Origin: Achromobacter pulmonis | GTDB lineage: Bacteria; Pseudomonadota; Gammaproteobacteria; Burkholderiales; Burkholderiaceae_B | Reading direction: 5' to 3' | NCBI RefSeq assembly: GCF_902859765.1 | Contig: NZ_CADIJV010000024.1 | Coordinates: 26,242-90,241, forward strand | DNA: 64,000 nucleotides | In this document: in pieces, positions 1 through 8,822 of the stretch | Numbering within the stretch: position 1 is the first letter of the stretch | Layout: the number at the start of each line of letters is the position of its first letter | Translations under genes and position numbers: made by a program | Notes under the pieces: model-generated | What the model saw: only the letters and a program-made list of their open reading frames with translations | Told to the model about the DNA's origin: nothing | Database searches by the model: none

Positions 1-1
1 C

Positions 2-1456
2 AATGGCAATACCCTGTTCGCTGTGGTGCAGTTCGAATACCAGTCGATGGACCAGTCCGGCGCCGACATGTATGGCCGCCTGCCGTCGCCCATTGCGGTG
101 CTGACGCTGGCGCAGGACCCCGCCACCGGCAAGCTCAGCCTGGTCAAGTACAGCAACGTCGATACGTCGTCGGTCAACGGCCTGTGGATCACCTGCGGCG
201 CCAGCCTGTCGCCCTGGAACACGCACCTGTCCAGCGAAGAGTACGAGCCCGACGCCACCGTCGCCAGCGCCGACGCGCAGTTCCAGGCCTATAGCCAGAA
301 TCTGTTCGGCGACCCCAACAAGGCCAACCCGTACCACTACGGCCATCTACCCGAAGTGACGGTGAACCCGGACGGCACCGGCAGCATCAAGAAGCACTAT
401 TGCATGGGCCGGATCTCGCACGAACTGGTGCAGATCATGCCCGACCAGCGCACCGCGCTGATGGGCGATGACGCCACCAATGGCGGCCTGTTCATGTTCG
501 TGGCCGACCGCAAGGCCGACCTGTCGTCCGGCACGCTGTACGTGGCCAAGTGGACCCAGACCTCGGGAACCGGCCCGGGCGCGGCCACGCTGACCTGGAT
601 CAAACTGGGCCACGCCACCAGCGCCGAAGTGAAGGAACTGGCCGACCAACTGACCGCCGCCGACATCATGGACGTGCGCACCACCGACCCGGCCGACAAC
701 AGCTTCACCCGGATCCGCTACAGCGGCGGCAACAATTGGGTCAAGCTGCTGCCGGGCCGCCGCCAGGCCGCCGCCTTCCTGGAAACGCACCGCTATGCCG
801 CGCTGGTCGGCGGTTCGCTGGGTTTCACCAAGATGGAAGGCACCACGGTCAACGCCAAGGACAAGATCGCCTATAGCGCCATGTCGCGCATCGAGAAGTC
901 GATGATCGACGGCACCGTGGCCGGCATGCAGGTACAGGCCAATTCGGCCGGCGCCGTCTATCAGCTGCACCTGAAGGCTGGCCAGGTCGATACCGACGGC
1001 CAGGCCATCGACAGCGAATGGGTGCCGGTCGACATGGCCGCGGTGCCCGAACTGGTGGGCGCGCCGATCTCGCCGGCCGACGCGTTGGGCAACACCCACA
1101 ACGCCGACCGGATCTCCAATCCGGACAATCTCAAGTTCTCGGAGAAGCTGCGCACGCTGTTCGTGGGCGAGGACAGCGGCGGCCACGTCAACAACTTCCT
1201 GTGGGCCTACAACGTCGACACCAAGCAGCTCTCGCGTCTGCTGTCGTGCCCGGTGGCGGCCGAATCGACCGGCCTGCAGGCGGTCGACGAGCTCAACGGC
1301 TGGACCTATATCACCAGCAACTTCCAGCACGCGGCCGATTGGGGGGCTGTGCACGCAGTGGTGCGGCCGACGCTGGAGCCGCTGGTCAAGGCCAACTACA
1401 AGGACGGCTTCGGCGCTGCGGTCGGCTACCTGACCGGCGTCAAGATCGGCGCCTGA
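2..1456 (+). CDS. PhoX-family (DUF839) phosphatase, C-terminal part
   Basis: The reading frame is already open at the window edge, so only about 484 C-terminal residues are visible and the true start lies upstream. The protein resembles PhoX/DUF839 secreted phosphatases, which are calcium/iron-dependent alkaline phosphatases exported by Tat. Visible support is the segment WNTHLSSEEYEPDA near residue 70, the phrase GDDATNGGLFMFVADRK and the late segment NPDNLKFSEKLRTLFVGED; these are typical of the family. The missing N-terminus would hold the Tat signal. It sits just upstream of two other phosphate-ester hydrolase genes on the same strand but is closed off by a strong hairpin, so it is probably its own transcription unit. 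The substrate cannot be read from the sequence. Confidence 0.85.
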   Translation, partial: NGNTLFAVVQFEYQSMDQSGADMYGRLPSPIAVLTLAQDPATGKLSLVKYSNVDTSSVNGLWITCGASLSPWNTHLSSEEYEPDATVASADAQFQAYSQNLFGDPNKANPYHYGHLPEVTVNPDGTGSIKKHYCMGRISHELVQIMPDQRTALMGDDATNGGLFMFVADRKADLSSGTLYVAKWTQTSGTGPGAATLTWIKLGHATSAEVKELADQLTAADIMDVRTTDPADNSFTRIRYSGGNNWVKLLPGRRQAAAFLETHRYAALVGGSLGFTKMEGTTVNAKDKIAYSAMSRIEKSMIDGTVAGMQVQANSAGAVYQLHLKAGQVDTDGQAIDSEWVPVDMAAVPELVGAPISPADALGNTHNADRISNPDNLKFSEKLRTLFVGEDSGGHVNNFLWAYNVDTKQLSRLLSCPVAAESTGLQAVDELNGWTYITSNFQHAADWGAVHAVVRPTLEPLVKANYKDGFGAAVGYLTGVKIGA

Positions 1457-1490
1457 TCCACGGGCCGCGGACCGCGGCCCGGCGCCAGGC

Positions 1491-1518
1491 AAGGGACCGG
1501 CAAGCCGGTCCCTTGCTT
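1491..1518 (+). terminator. Rho-independent terminator after the PhoX gene
   Basis: A 10-bp perfect stem (AAGGGACCGG at 1491-1500 with CCGGTCCCTT at 1505-1514) closes a CAAG loop and is followed by GCTTTTATT. It lies 35 bases past the PhoX stop codon and separates it from the next lipoprotein gene. Confidence 0.85.
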
Positions 1519-1652
1519 TTATTGCCATCTATGTCGCAGCAGAAAAAAACTGATCCGTCGATCAGCGATTCCTTTCTTCGCTTCATCGGGCTTTCACCTT
1601 GCGAAGCCACTATGTGGACCACCCACAAAGCGGGTTTCGAGAGGGAAAGAAC

Positions 1653-3641
1653 ATGCAGGTATTGAAGTGGAAGCGCTGGTGCGCCGCGTTGGCGGCCCTG
1701 GGCGCGCTGGCCGGTTGCGGCGGCGATGGTGGCAATGACGATGACACGGCGCCCGCGGCGCAGCCGGGCAGCGGCGCTCATGCCAAGGTGCTGTTCATCG
1801 GTGTCGATGGATTGACGTATGACGCCTATCGCCAGAGCGTGGCGGACAAGTCGTTGCCGAATCTGGCGCAACTGACGGCCACCCGTTCCTGGACCGGAGG
1901 CGTGACCGGCGGCGTGACGCAGCAGCCGACGCTGCTGGCGCCGGGCTGGGCCACGCTGCTGACCGGACAATGGGCCGATCAGCACGGCGTGCGCAGCAAC
2001 GCGCCGGGACAGTCGGCCAAAACCGCGACCCTGTTCCAGCGCGTCAAGGCCGCCAGGCCGGCGATGCGCGCCGCGGCGGCCTTCAACTCGCCGCTGTTGG
2101 CCGGCCTGGTCGGCGCCGACCGCGACGCCGGCTATCTGCAGAGCCTGACGGATTGCGCCGGGGTCGATGCGTGCGTCGCCAGCCAGGCGCGCGACCGCAT
2201 CACCGAGGGTTACGATCTGGTGGTGGCGCAGTTCGGCGCGGCCGAGCGCGCGGCCGCCACCGCCGGTTTTGGCGACGGCTATCGCGCCACGTTGCGCCAG
2301 ACCGATGACGCCATCGGCGCGCTGCTCAAGCAGGTGGCCGAGCGCCGCGCCGCCCATCCGGACGAGAACTGGCTGGTGCTGGTGGCATCCAGCCACGGCC
2401 TGGACCGCACCGGCGGCAGCGATGGCCTGCCGCTCTCGCTCAACAAGACCACGCTGCTGGCGATGAACCGCTCTTCGCTGCTGGGCGGCAGCGCCGATGA
2501 CGAGGCCGTCGACGGCGCCTGGAACAACGCCTGGTACAGCCTGCCGAGCGCAGCCGACGCCGCGCCGACGCTGCTGGCGCATCTGGGCGCATTGCCGCCT
2601 TCGGGCCAGTACGACATGGCGGGCACTGCGTTGTCCGAATCCGTCGCGCTGCGCCGGGGCGCCAGCCGCACCTCGATGGACAACAAGAGCGTGGCGTTGA
2701 GCTGGAGCCGCGTGGGCACGCCCACCGGCGACATCGTGATTACCCGCGACGGCCAGGAAATCGCGCGCCTGCCGGGCACCGCCACCGACTATGTCGATAC
2801 GGGCTTTGTTTTCACCACCGAAGGCGTGCACGAACTGAACTACGCCGTCTCGGTCGGCAACGCCGTGACGGCGGTGCGCGCCACCGTGGTCTATACCGCG
2901 CCGGTGCCGCTGCTGGCATCGCTGGGCAGCGGCCTGACCATGATGTTCCCGTTCGAGGGCGACCTGACCGACAAGGCCGCCGGCGGCGGGGCGATCACGC
3001 CCTATGACGGCACGCAGGCGCCGGCCTTCGCCGATAACGGCGTGTTCGGCAAGATGTTCCAGAACGAACGCAGCGGCGATCCGACAGGCGCCTTCAAGCT
3101 GGACTATCCGGCGGGCCTGCTCGACAGCGTCCAGGCCTTCACCATCGGCTTCTGGTACCAGTCGGACGGCACCGCCAACGATCGCTCCATCCTGGGCAAC
3201 AAGGACTACAACTCCGGCGGCAATCCCGGCATCACCATCGCCCAGTGGGCCGGCCCCGAGCTGCGCTTCAACCTGGCCGGCGGCAGCCGCGTCGACATCA
3301 ATGGCGTCAGGTTCACGCCCAACAAGCCGGTCTACGTGGCCATGGTCATCGACAAGACCGCCAAGACCATGGCCGCCTATGTGTACGACAGCGAGATGGG
3401 CTGGTTCAGCCGCTCGATCTCGACCGGCAGCGTCAACTTCGCCCAGATCGCCGGCCTGTTCGGTCCGCACCTGGGCCTGAACGAAGACGGCAAGGGCACC
3501 TACGGCGTGTGCTGCGCCGGCACCAAAGGCCCCTACACCATGTACTTCGACGACCTGGCCTTCTGGTCGCGCGCCCTGACCGAAACCGAGGTCAAGTCGC
3601 TGGCCATGTCCGGCAAGTCCGTTTCCGAATTGCTCCCCTGA
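1653..3641 (+). CDS. Lipoprotein with alkaline-phosphatase-like domain and C-terminal LamG domain
   Basis: 662 residues from the ATG at 1653, chosen because GAGGGA lies 7 bases upstream and because it opens directly into a lipoprotein signal (lipobox LAGC, mature Cys near residue 22, then an Asp/Gly-rich tether). Residues about 40-330 have the alkaline phosphatase/phosphodiesterase superfamily pattern: KVLFIGVDGLTYDAYR with the first metal-site Asp, then APGWATLLTGQWADQHGV as the nucleophile region, and VASSHGLDRTGG resembling the late metal-binding His motif. Residues about 440-650 look like a concanavalin/LamG fold ending in DDLAFWSRALTETEV. The likely role is a cell-surface phosphoesterase or sulfatase-like enzyme that binds a carbohydrate or polymer. 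The substrate is unknown. It stands between PhoX and phospholipase C genes. Confidence 0.75.
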   Translation: MQVLKWKRWCAALAALGALAGCGGDGGNDDDTAPAAQPGSGAHAKVLFIGVDGLTYDAYRQSVADKSLPNLAQLTATRSWTGGVTGGVTQQPTLLAPGWATLLTGQWADQHGVRSNAPGQSAKTATLFQRVKAARPAMRAAAAFNSPLLAGLVGADRDAGYLQSLTDCAGVDACVASQARDRITEGYDLVVAQFGAAERAAATAGFGDGYRATLRQTDDAIGALLKQVAERRAAHPDENWLVLVASSHGLDRTGGSDGLPLSLNKTTLLAMNRSSLLGGSADDEAVDGAWNNAWYSLPSAADAAPTLLAHLGALPPSGQYDMAGTALSESVALRRGASRTSMDNKSVALSWSRVGTPTGDIVITRDGQEIARLPGTATDYVDTGFVFTTEGVHELNYAVSVGNAVTAVRATVVYTAPVPLLASLGSGLTMMFPFEGDLTDKAAGGGAITPYDGTQAPAFADNGVFGKMFQNERSGDPTGAFKLDYPAGLLDSVQAFTIGFWYQSDGTANDRSILGNKDYNSGGNPGITIAQWAGPELRFNLAGGSRVDINGVRFTPNKPVYVAMVIDKTAKTMAAYVYDSEMGWFSRSISTGSVNFAQIAGLFGPHLGLNEDGKGTYGVCCAGTKGPYTMYFDDLAFWSRALTETEVKSLAMSGKSVSELLP

Positions 3642-3661
3642 TGTCCGAGGATAGATACGAC

Positions 3662-3832
3662 ATGAACACTGCTTCCCCGATTTTGCGCGCTTGCCTGCGC
3701 ATGGGCGCCGCCCTGATGGTGGCCGCCGTCCTGACCGCCTGCGGCGGCGACAAGGATGACGACGGCGATACCGGCGCCCAGCCTGAAACGCCGACCCAGC
3801 CGGCCAAGCCCCAACTGCGTTGCGCGCCCTGA
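3662..3832 (+). CDS. Small predicted lipoprotein (56 aa)
   Basis: Starts at ATG 3662 behind GAGG (3647-3650), 20 bases after the preceding lipoprotein gene. The product has a hydrophobic signal (ALMVAAVLTAC, lipobox LTAC, Cys 27), then an acidic stretch GGDKDDDGD and a Pro/Thr/Gln-rich tail. The mature part is only about 30 residues, with no domain. Its lipobox-plus-acidic pattern repeats the N-terminus of the larger lipoprotein upstream, so it may be a duplicated or remnant export leader. The ribosome-binding site and intact signal favour a real gene. It lies 37 bases before the phospholipase C gene and is likely co-transcribed. Function unknown. Confidence 0.6.
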   Translation: MNTASPILRACLRMGAALMVAAVLTACGGDKDDDGDTGAQPETPTQPAKPQLRCAP

Positions 3833-3869
3833 CGCCGCGCCATTTTTCAGAATCCAAGGAATCGCATCT

Positions 3870-6047
3870 GTGACGTCCCACCAAGACCCGATCCACGCCG
3901 GCAAGCGCCGCTTCCTGCGTAACGCCGCCGCCTCGACCGCCGGCCTGACCGCCTTGTCGATGTTCCCGCCGGCCATCCGCCGCGCGCTGGCCATTCCCGC
4001 CAACAACCGCACCGGCACCATCAACGACGTCGAGCATGTGGTCATCCTGATGCAGGAAAACCGCTCGTTCGACATGTACTTCGGCACCTTCAAGGGCGTG
4101 CGCGGCTTTGGCGACCGCATCACCGTGCCGCTGCCGCAGAACCGCTCGGTCTGGGAACAGACCAACGGCACCCGCGTGGTGTTGCCGTACCACCTGGACA
4201 GCACCAAGGGCAACGCGCAGCGCGTGTCCGGCACGCCGCACGACTTCCCCGACGCGCAGAATGCCTGGGACGGCGGCCGCCTGTACCAGTGGCCGCGCTA
4301 CAAGCAGAACCAGTCGATGGGCTACTACACGCGCCAGGAACTGGCGTTCCAGTACGCGCTGGCCGAGGCCTTCACGCTGTGCGATGCCTACCACTGTTCC
4401 TCGCACGGCGGCACCAATACCAACCGCCTGTTTCACTGGACCGGCACCAATGACCCGCTGGCGCAGGGCAATGGCCCGTCGACCCGCAACCAGTGGGACG
4501 GCCTGGGCGCGTCCACCATCGGCTGGACCTGGAAGACCTATCCCGAGCGGTTGCAGGAAAACGGCGTGAGCTGGAAGGTCTACCAGAACCTGCCGGACAA
4601 CTTCACCGACAATCCGCTGGCGGGCTTCCGGCAATTCCGCAAGGCCTATGAACTGTCCGGCAATGATCCCACCGCCGGCAATCCCAGCCCGCCGGCCTGG
4701 ACGCCCGCGGCCGACGCCACCAACCCGCTGTACAAGGGCGTGGCCAACACCATGCCCGACGGCGGCCTGCTGCAGGCATTCCGCGACGATGTATTGAACG
4801 GCGCGCTGCCGCAGGTGTCGTGGATCGTGGCGCCGGCGGCCTATTCGGAGCACCCCGGGCCGTCCAGCCCGGTGCAGGGCGCCTGGTGCATCCAGGAAAC
4901 GCTCAATGCCCTGACGGCCAATCCGGACGTCTGGAGCAAGACGGTGCTGCTGATCAACTTCGACGAGAACGACGGCTTCTTCGACCACGTGCCGCCGCCG
5001 GCCGCGCCGTCGATCAATCCGGACGGTTCGACGGCGGGCGCATCCACCATCAACACCGACCTGGAGCGCCACGTCAAGCCGTCGCTGCAGGACGCCGCCG
5101 ACAACCGCGTGTACGGCCCCGGCCCGCGCGTGCCGATGTACATCGTCTCGCCCTGGAGCCGCGGCGGCTGGATCAACTCGCAGTCGTTCGACCACACCTC
5201 GGTGCTGCGTTTCCTGGAGGCGCGGTTCGGCGTCAAGGAACCCAACATCAGCGATTACCGCCGCGCCGTGCTCGGCGACCTGACTTCGGCCTTCAACTTT
5301 GCCACGCCCAACAACGAGCAGCTGCCCGACCTGACCCTGCTGACCAAAGCCCAGGCCGACCAGACCCGCGCCGACCAGCAGGTGCTGGCCCAGGTGCCGC
5401 TGCCGGACACCGCCACCCAAGCCAAGCCCAGTCAGGAGACCGGGGTGCGCTTCTCGCGCGCGCTGCCCTATGAGCTGCACACCAGCGGCCGCGCTCAGCC
5501 GGGCACCAGCGCCATGTGGCTGGTGTTCGCCAACACCGGCCGCGCCGCCGGCGTGTTCCATGTGTATGACCAGCTGCATCTGGATCGCCTGCCGCGCCGC
5601 TACGCGGTCGAACCGGACAAGCAGCTGGAAGGCAGCTGGGACGCGGCCGCCGACGGCGGCAAGTACGACCTGTGGGTGATGGGTCCGAACGGCTATCTGC
5701 GCCATTTCGCCGGCGACCTGGCGCTGGCCCGCAGCGCCGGGCTGGATGCCGAAATCCGGGTCTGCTACGACATTGCCAACGGCGACGTCTACACCAGCTT
5801 CATCAATAGCGGCAAGCAGCCCTGCACCTTCGTCATCACGCCGAACGCCTACTACACCAATAACGAGAAATGGACGATCACGGTGCCAGCGGGCAGCCAG
5901 GTCGAGCAGTCGTGGTCGCTCAAGGCCAGCGGCGCCTGGTATGACTTCACCGCGCGCCTGAACGAGGACCCGGCCTACATCCGCCGCTTTGCCGGCCGGG
6001 TGGAAACCGGCAAGCCCTCGGTCACCGATCCGGCGATGGGCCTGTAA
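3870..6047 (+). CDS. Tat-exported phosphocholine-type phospholipase C
   Basis: 725 residues from GTG 3870, preceded by AAGGA at 3856-3860. The N-terminus KRRFLRNAAASTAGLTALS is a twin-arginine signal. The mature start HVVILMQENRSFDMYFG, with the Glu-Asn metal site of the acid-phosphatase/PLC superfamily, continues with YHCSSHGGTNTNRLFHWTG, LLINFDENDGFFDHVPPP and SPWSRGGWINSQSFDHTSVLRFLE, all hallmarks of the Pseudomonas PlcH/PlcN family. The C-terminal about 190 residues match the two repeated domains (DUF756-like) of that family. It hydrolyses phosphatidylcholine or sphingomyelin to phosphocholine outside the inner membrane. No PlcR-type chaperone gene follows. Whether it is haemolytic cannot be told. 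Confidence 0.92.
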   Translation: MTSHQDPIHAGKRRFLRNAAASTAGLTALSMFPPAIRRALAIPANNRTGTINDVEHVVILMQENRSFDMYFGTFKGVRGFGDRITVPLPQNRSVWEQTNGTRVVLPYHLDSTKGNAQRVSGTPHDFPDAQNAWDGGRLYQWPRYKQNQSMGYYTRQELAFQYALAEAFTLCDAYHCSSHGGTNTNRLFHWTGTNDPLAQGNGPSTRNQWDGLGASTIGWTWKTYPERLQENGVSWKVYQNLPDNFTDNPLAGFRQFRKAYELSGNDPTAGNPSPPAWTPAADATNPLYKGVANTMPDGGLLQAFRDDVLNGALPQVSWIVAPAAYSEHPGPSSPVQGAWCIQETLNALTANPDVWSKTVLLINFDENDGFFDHVPPPAAPSINPDGSTAGASTINTDLERHVKPSLQDAADNRVYGPGPRVPMYIVSPWSRGGWINSQSFDHTSVLRFLEARFGVKEPNISDYRRAVLGDLTSAFNFATPNNEQLPDLTLLTKAQADQTRADQQVLAQVPLPDTATQAKPSQETGVRFSRALPYELHTSGRAQPGTSAMWLVFANTGRAAGVFHVYDQLHLDRLPRRYAVEPDKQLEGSWDAAADGGKYDLWVMGPNGYLRHFAGDLALARSAGLDAEIRVCYDIANGDVYTSFINSGKQPCTFVITPNAYYTNNEKWTITVPAGSQVEQSWSLKASGAWYDFTARLNEDPAYIRRFAGRVETGKPSVTDPAMGL

Positions 6048-6145
6048 GGCGCGCCCACCGCGGCGCGGCCGGTCCCGGCCGCGCCCGGGCCCAGGCGCGG
6101 CATCTTGCCGGCCGGGGGGGCTGCGGCGCCGGGTCGGCAGGCGGC

Positions 6146-7048
6146 TCAGGCGATGGCCAGCGCGTCGCGCGTGCGGAACGCCGTGGCGCAGGCCTCGCAG
6201 ATGGCGGCGGTAATGTTCTGGCGGGCGTGCTCGCGCCGCTCCAGCATGCCGATGGCCCGCGCCGTCGGCCCCAGGTCGGCGGGTAGCGGCAGGATGCGCA
6301 GCCGGACGCTGGTGCGCCAATTCGAGCCGTTGATCAGCGGCAGCAGCGTCACGCCCACTTCCTGGCGCACCAGCTCGACCAGTGTCTCGATCGCGTTCAG
6401 TTCCAGGAATTCGTCCAGCGGCACCGCCATGCGCCGCAGCAGCCGGTCGATCTGCAGGCCGGTGCGCTGGGTGCGGTCAAAGCGCAGGAAGGGATTGCTG
6501 GCCAGCACCTGGCGCGCGTCATGGCCGATGGCCGAGGGCGGCGCGATCACGACCAGCGGTTCCTCATAGAGCGGGGTCCAGCGCGTGCTGGCCATCTTGC
6601 GGCCGGCCTCGACCAGGAAGGCGGCGTCCAGCTCGCCGTCTTCCACCTTGCCGGCCAGCTCGCTGGCCTTGCCCGACAGAATGCGCACATCCAGCCGCGG
6701 ATGCGCCTTCTTCATGCCCGACACCACCTTGGACAGGGTGCCCATGCACGAGACGATACTGCCGACTGAGACCGAGCCGGCCAGTTCGCCCGGCACCGTG
6801 CGCGGCAGCCGCAAACGGTCGTAGGAATCCAGCAAGTGCTTGATTTCCGGGAGCAATTCCCGGCCGGCCGCGTTGAGGATGGCCAGGCGCCCGCTGCGGT
6901 CGAACAGCTCGCGCCCCAATTCCGCCTCCAGGGAGCGCATCTGGAAACTGACCGCGGCCTGCGTCAGGGCCACTTGCTCGGCCGCTTCGGAGAACGAACC
7001 GTGGTGGGCCACGGCCAGAAAAGTACGCAGGAATCGGAGGGTGCTCAT
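6146..7048 (-). CDS. LysR-family transcriptional regulator
   Basis: 300 residues from ATG 7048 (MSTLRFLRTFLAVAHHGSF); an upstream TTG at 7087 is in frame but would add a poor extension. The N-terminal winged helix (SFSEAAEQVALTQAAVSFQMRSLEAELG, residues about 15-45) is typical LysR, followed by a substrate-binding-type effector domain. It is divergent from the gamma-glutamyltransferase/ABC-importer genes with only 111 bases between, which contain a candidate site (ATCAA-A-TTGAT). Control of that operon, probably responsive to a peptide or gamma-glutamyl compound, is an inference from the arrangement. The gene ends 98 bases from the convergent phospholipase gene, in GC-rich sequence without a clear terminator. 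Confidence 0.9.
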   Translation of the reverse strand: MSTLRFLRTFLAVAHHGSFSEAAEQVALTQAAVSFQMRSLEAELGRELFDRSGRLAILNAAGRELLPEIKHLLDSYDRLRLPRTVPGELAGSVSVGSIVSCMGTLSKVVSGMKKAHPRLDVRILSGKASELAGKVEDGELDAAFLVEAGRKMASTRWTPLYEEPLVVIAPPSAIGHDARQVLASNPFLRFDRTQRTGLQIDRLLRRMAVPLDEFLELNAIETLVELVRQEVGVTLLPLINGSNWRTSVRLRILPLPADLGPTARAIGMLERREHARQNITAAICEACATAFRTRDALAIA

Positions 7049-7090
7049 GGGGAATAAATCACAAAAATTTCTTTCATGACTGAACAAAAA

Positions 7091-7101
7091 ATCAAATTGA
7101 T
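7091..7101. promoter_or_regulatory. Candidate LysR-type operator
   Basis: The palindrome ATCAA-A-TTGAT lies in an AT-rich stretch between the divergent lysR and gamma-glutamyltransferase genes, in the position expected for a LysR recognition site. No experimental or consensus match is claimed beyond the symmetry. Confidence 0.4.
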
Positions 7102-7159
7102 TTAATTAGACCACGGGAGTAATTTCGCCTGCTTACCGCTTACATATGAGACAGGCGCC

Positions 7160-8788
7160 ATGAAATCCTTCGACTGGGTCAATCCTTATCCCTCCATCCG
7201 CATCCCGCTGTTCGCCCGCAACGTGGTGTCCACCTCGCACCCGCTGGCGGCCCAGGCCGGCCTGCGCATGCTGCTCAAGGGAGGCAACGCGGTCGACGCC
7301 GCGATCGCCGCGGCCGCCACCATCGTGCTGGTCGAGCCGGTCTCCTGCGGCCTGGGGGGCGACTGTTTCGCCATCGTCTGGGACGGCCAGGAACTGCATG
7401 GCCTGAATTCCTCCGGCGTGGCGCCGGCCGCCTGGAATGTCGAATACTTCAAGCGCAAGTACGGCGTCGGCGCCGACGGCCTGGCGATCCAGCCCAAGCG
7501 CGGCTGGGACGCGGTGACGGTGCCGGGCGTGGTGGCCGGCTGGGCCGCGCTGCACGAAAAACTGGGCAAGCTGCCGTTCGAGCAACTGTTCGAGCCCGCC
7601 ATCGAGATTGCCGAGCGTGGCTACGCGGTGCCGCCGGTGGTGGCGCACAAGTGGGCCGCCGCCGCCGATGAGCTGCGCGACCAGCCGGGCTACGCCCAGG
7701 CCTTTATGCCGCAGGGCCGCGCGCCCAAGGTCGGCGAGCACTTCCGCTTCCCGGACGCGGCCAACACGCTGCGCCGCATCGCCGCTTCCAAGGGCCGCGA
7801 CTTCTACGAAGGCGAGCTGGCCGAGCGCATCGCCGCCTTCAGCCAGGAATGCGGCGGCGCCATGACCCTGGAAGACCTGCGCGGCTACCGCCCGCAATGG
7901 GTCAAGCCGATCTCCAAGTCCTACCGCGGCTACGAGCTGCACGAAATCCCGCCGAACGGGCAGGGCATCGCCGCGCTGATCGCGCTGGGTATTGTCGAGC
8001 GCTTCAACATCGCCGACATGCCGGTCGATTCGGTGCAGTCGCAGCACGTGCAGATCGAGGCCATGAAGCTGGCCTTCGCCGACCTCTACAAGTACGTGGC
8101 CGACCCGCGCTCGATGGAAGTCACGCCCGAGCAGATGCTGTCGGACGCCTACCTGGACAGCCGCGCCAAGCTGATCCGCCTGGACGGCGCGACCCATTTC
8201 AGCGCCGGCCGTCCGGCCGCAGGCGGCACCATCTACCTGACCGCCGCCGACGAGAACGGCATGATGATCTCGTTCATCCAGTCCAACTACATGGGCTTCG
8301 GCTCGGGCGTGGTGGTGCCGGGCACCGGCATCAGCCTGCAGAACCGTGGCGTCGGCTTCTCGATGGATCCCAAGTCGGCCAACGTGGTCGAAGGCGGCAA
8401 GCGGCCGTTCCATACCATCATCCCGGGCTTCCTGACGCGCGGCGGCAAGCCGGTCATGAGCTTCGGCGTGATGGGCGGCGACATGCAGCCTCAGGGCCAC
8501 CTGCAGACCGTGGTGCGCATGATCGATTACCACCAGAATCCGCAGGCCGCCTGCTGCGCGCCCCGCTGGAAGGTCAACCGCGATTTCACGCTGGATATCG
8601 AGACCAATATGAAGGCTTCCACTATTGCGGGCCTCAAAGACCTCGGGCATGCTTTGAAGTCCGTGGACGACCCGTACATGGATTTCGGCGCCGGCCAATT
8701 CATCTGGCGCATGTCCGAAAGCGACAACGAACTGGGTTACGTCGCCGCCAGCGACAGCCGGCGCGACGGCCAGGCCGTCGGCTTCTGA
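7160..8788 (+). CDS. Gamma-glutamyltransferase family protein
   Basis: 542 residues. An Ntn-hydrolase of the GGT family: the segment HPLAAQAGLRMLLKGGNAVDAA near the start and the autoprocessing site GGT-IYLTAADENG are both present, with Thr 357 as the expected catalytic nucleophile exposed on maturation. RPFHTIIPGF and GVMGGDMQPQGH near the end are family motifs. Unlike periplasmic E. coli Ggt it has no signal peptide, so it should act in the cytoplasm, as in YwrD-like members. It heads a run of importer genes and probably cleaves a gamma-glutamyl compound (glutathione or a gamma-glutamyl peptide) after uptake. No strong ribosome-binding site precedes the ATG; GAGACAGG at 7148 is the nearest. 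Confidence 0.9.
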   Translation: MKSFDWVNPYPSIRIPLFARNVVSTSHPLAAQAGLRMLLKGGNAVDAAIAAAATIVLVEPVSCGLGGDCFAIVWDGQELHGLNSSGVAPAAWNVEYFKRKYGVGADGLAIQPKRGWDAVTVPGVVAGWAALHEKLGKLPFEQLFEPAIEIAERGYAVPPVVAHKWAAAADELRDQPGYAQAFMPQGRAPKVGEHFRFPDAANTLRRIAASKGRDFYEGELAERIAAFSQECGGAMTLEDLRGYRPQWVKPISKSYRGYELHEIPPNGQGIAALIALGIVERFNIADMPVDSVQSQHVQIEAMKLAFADLYKYVADPRSMEVTPEQMLSDAYLDSRAKLIRLDGATHFSAGRPAAGGTIYLTAADENGMMISFIQSNYMGFGSGVVVPGTGISLQNRGVGFSMDPKSANVVEGGKRPFHTIIPGFLTRGGKPVMSFGVMGGDMQPQGHLQTVVRMIDYHQNPQAACCAPRWKVNRDFTLDIETNMKASTIAGLKDLGHALKSVDDPYMDFGAGQFIWRMSESDNELGYVAASDSRRDGQAVGF

Positions 8789-8822
8789 CCCGCGCATTGC
8801 AGCCACAAGGGGAATAAACACA

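Noticed and set aside
1520-1652. Possible Pho boxes before the AP-like lipoprotein gene
   Set aside because: No tandem CTGTCAT-like repeats with proper 11-base phasing could be found; only a CTGATC-CGTC-GATCAG palindrome is present.
1440-6320. A 1626-codon open frame on the minus strand opposite the lipoprotein and phospholipase genes
   Set aside because: It is the antisense shadow of two well-supported genes; its translation is Arg/Gly/Ala/His-rich with no motif, as expected from high-GC codon bias.
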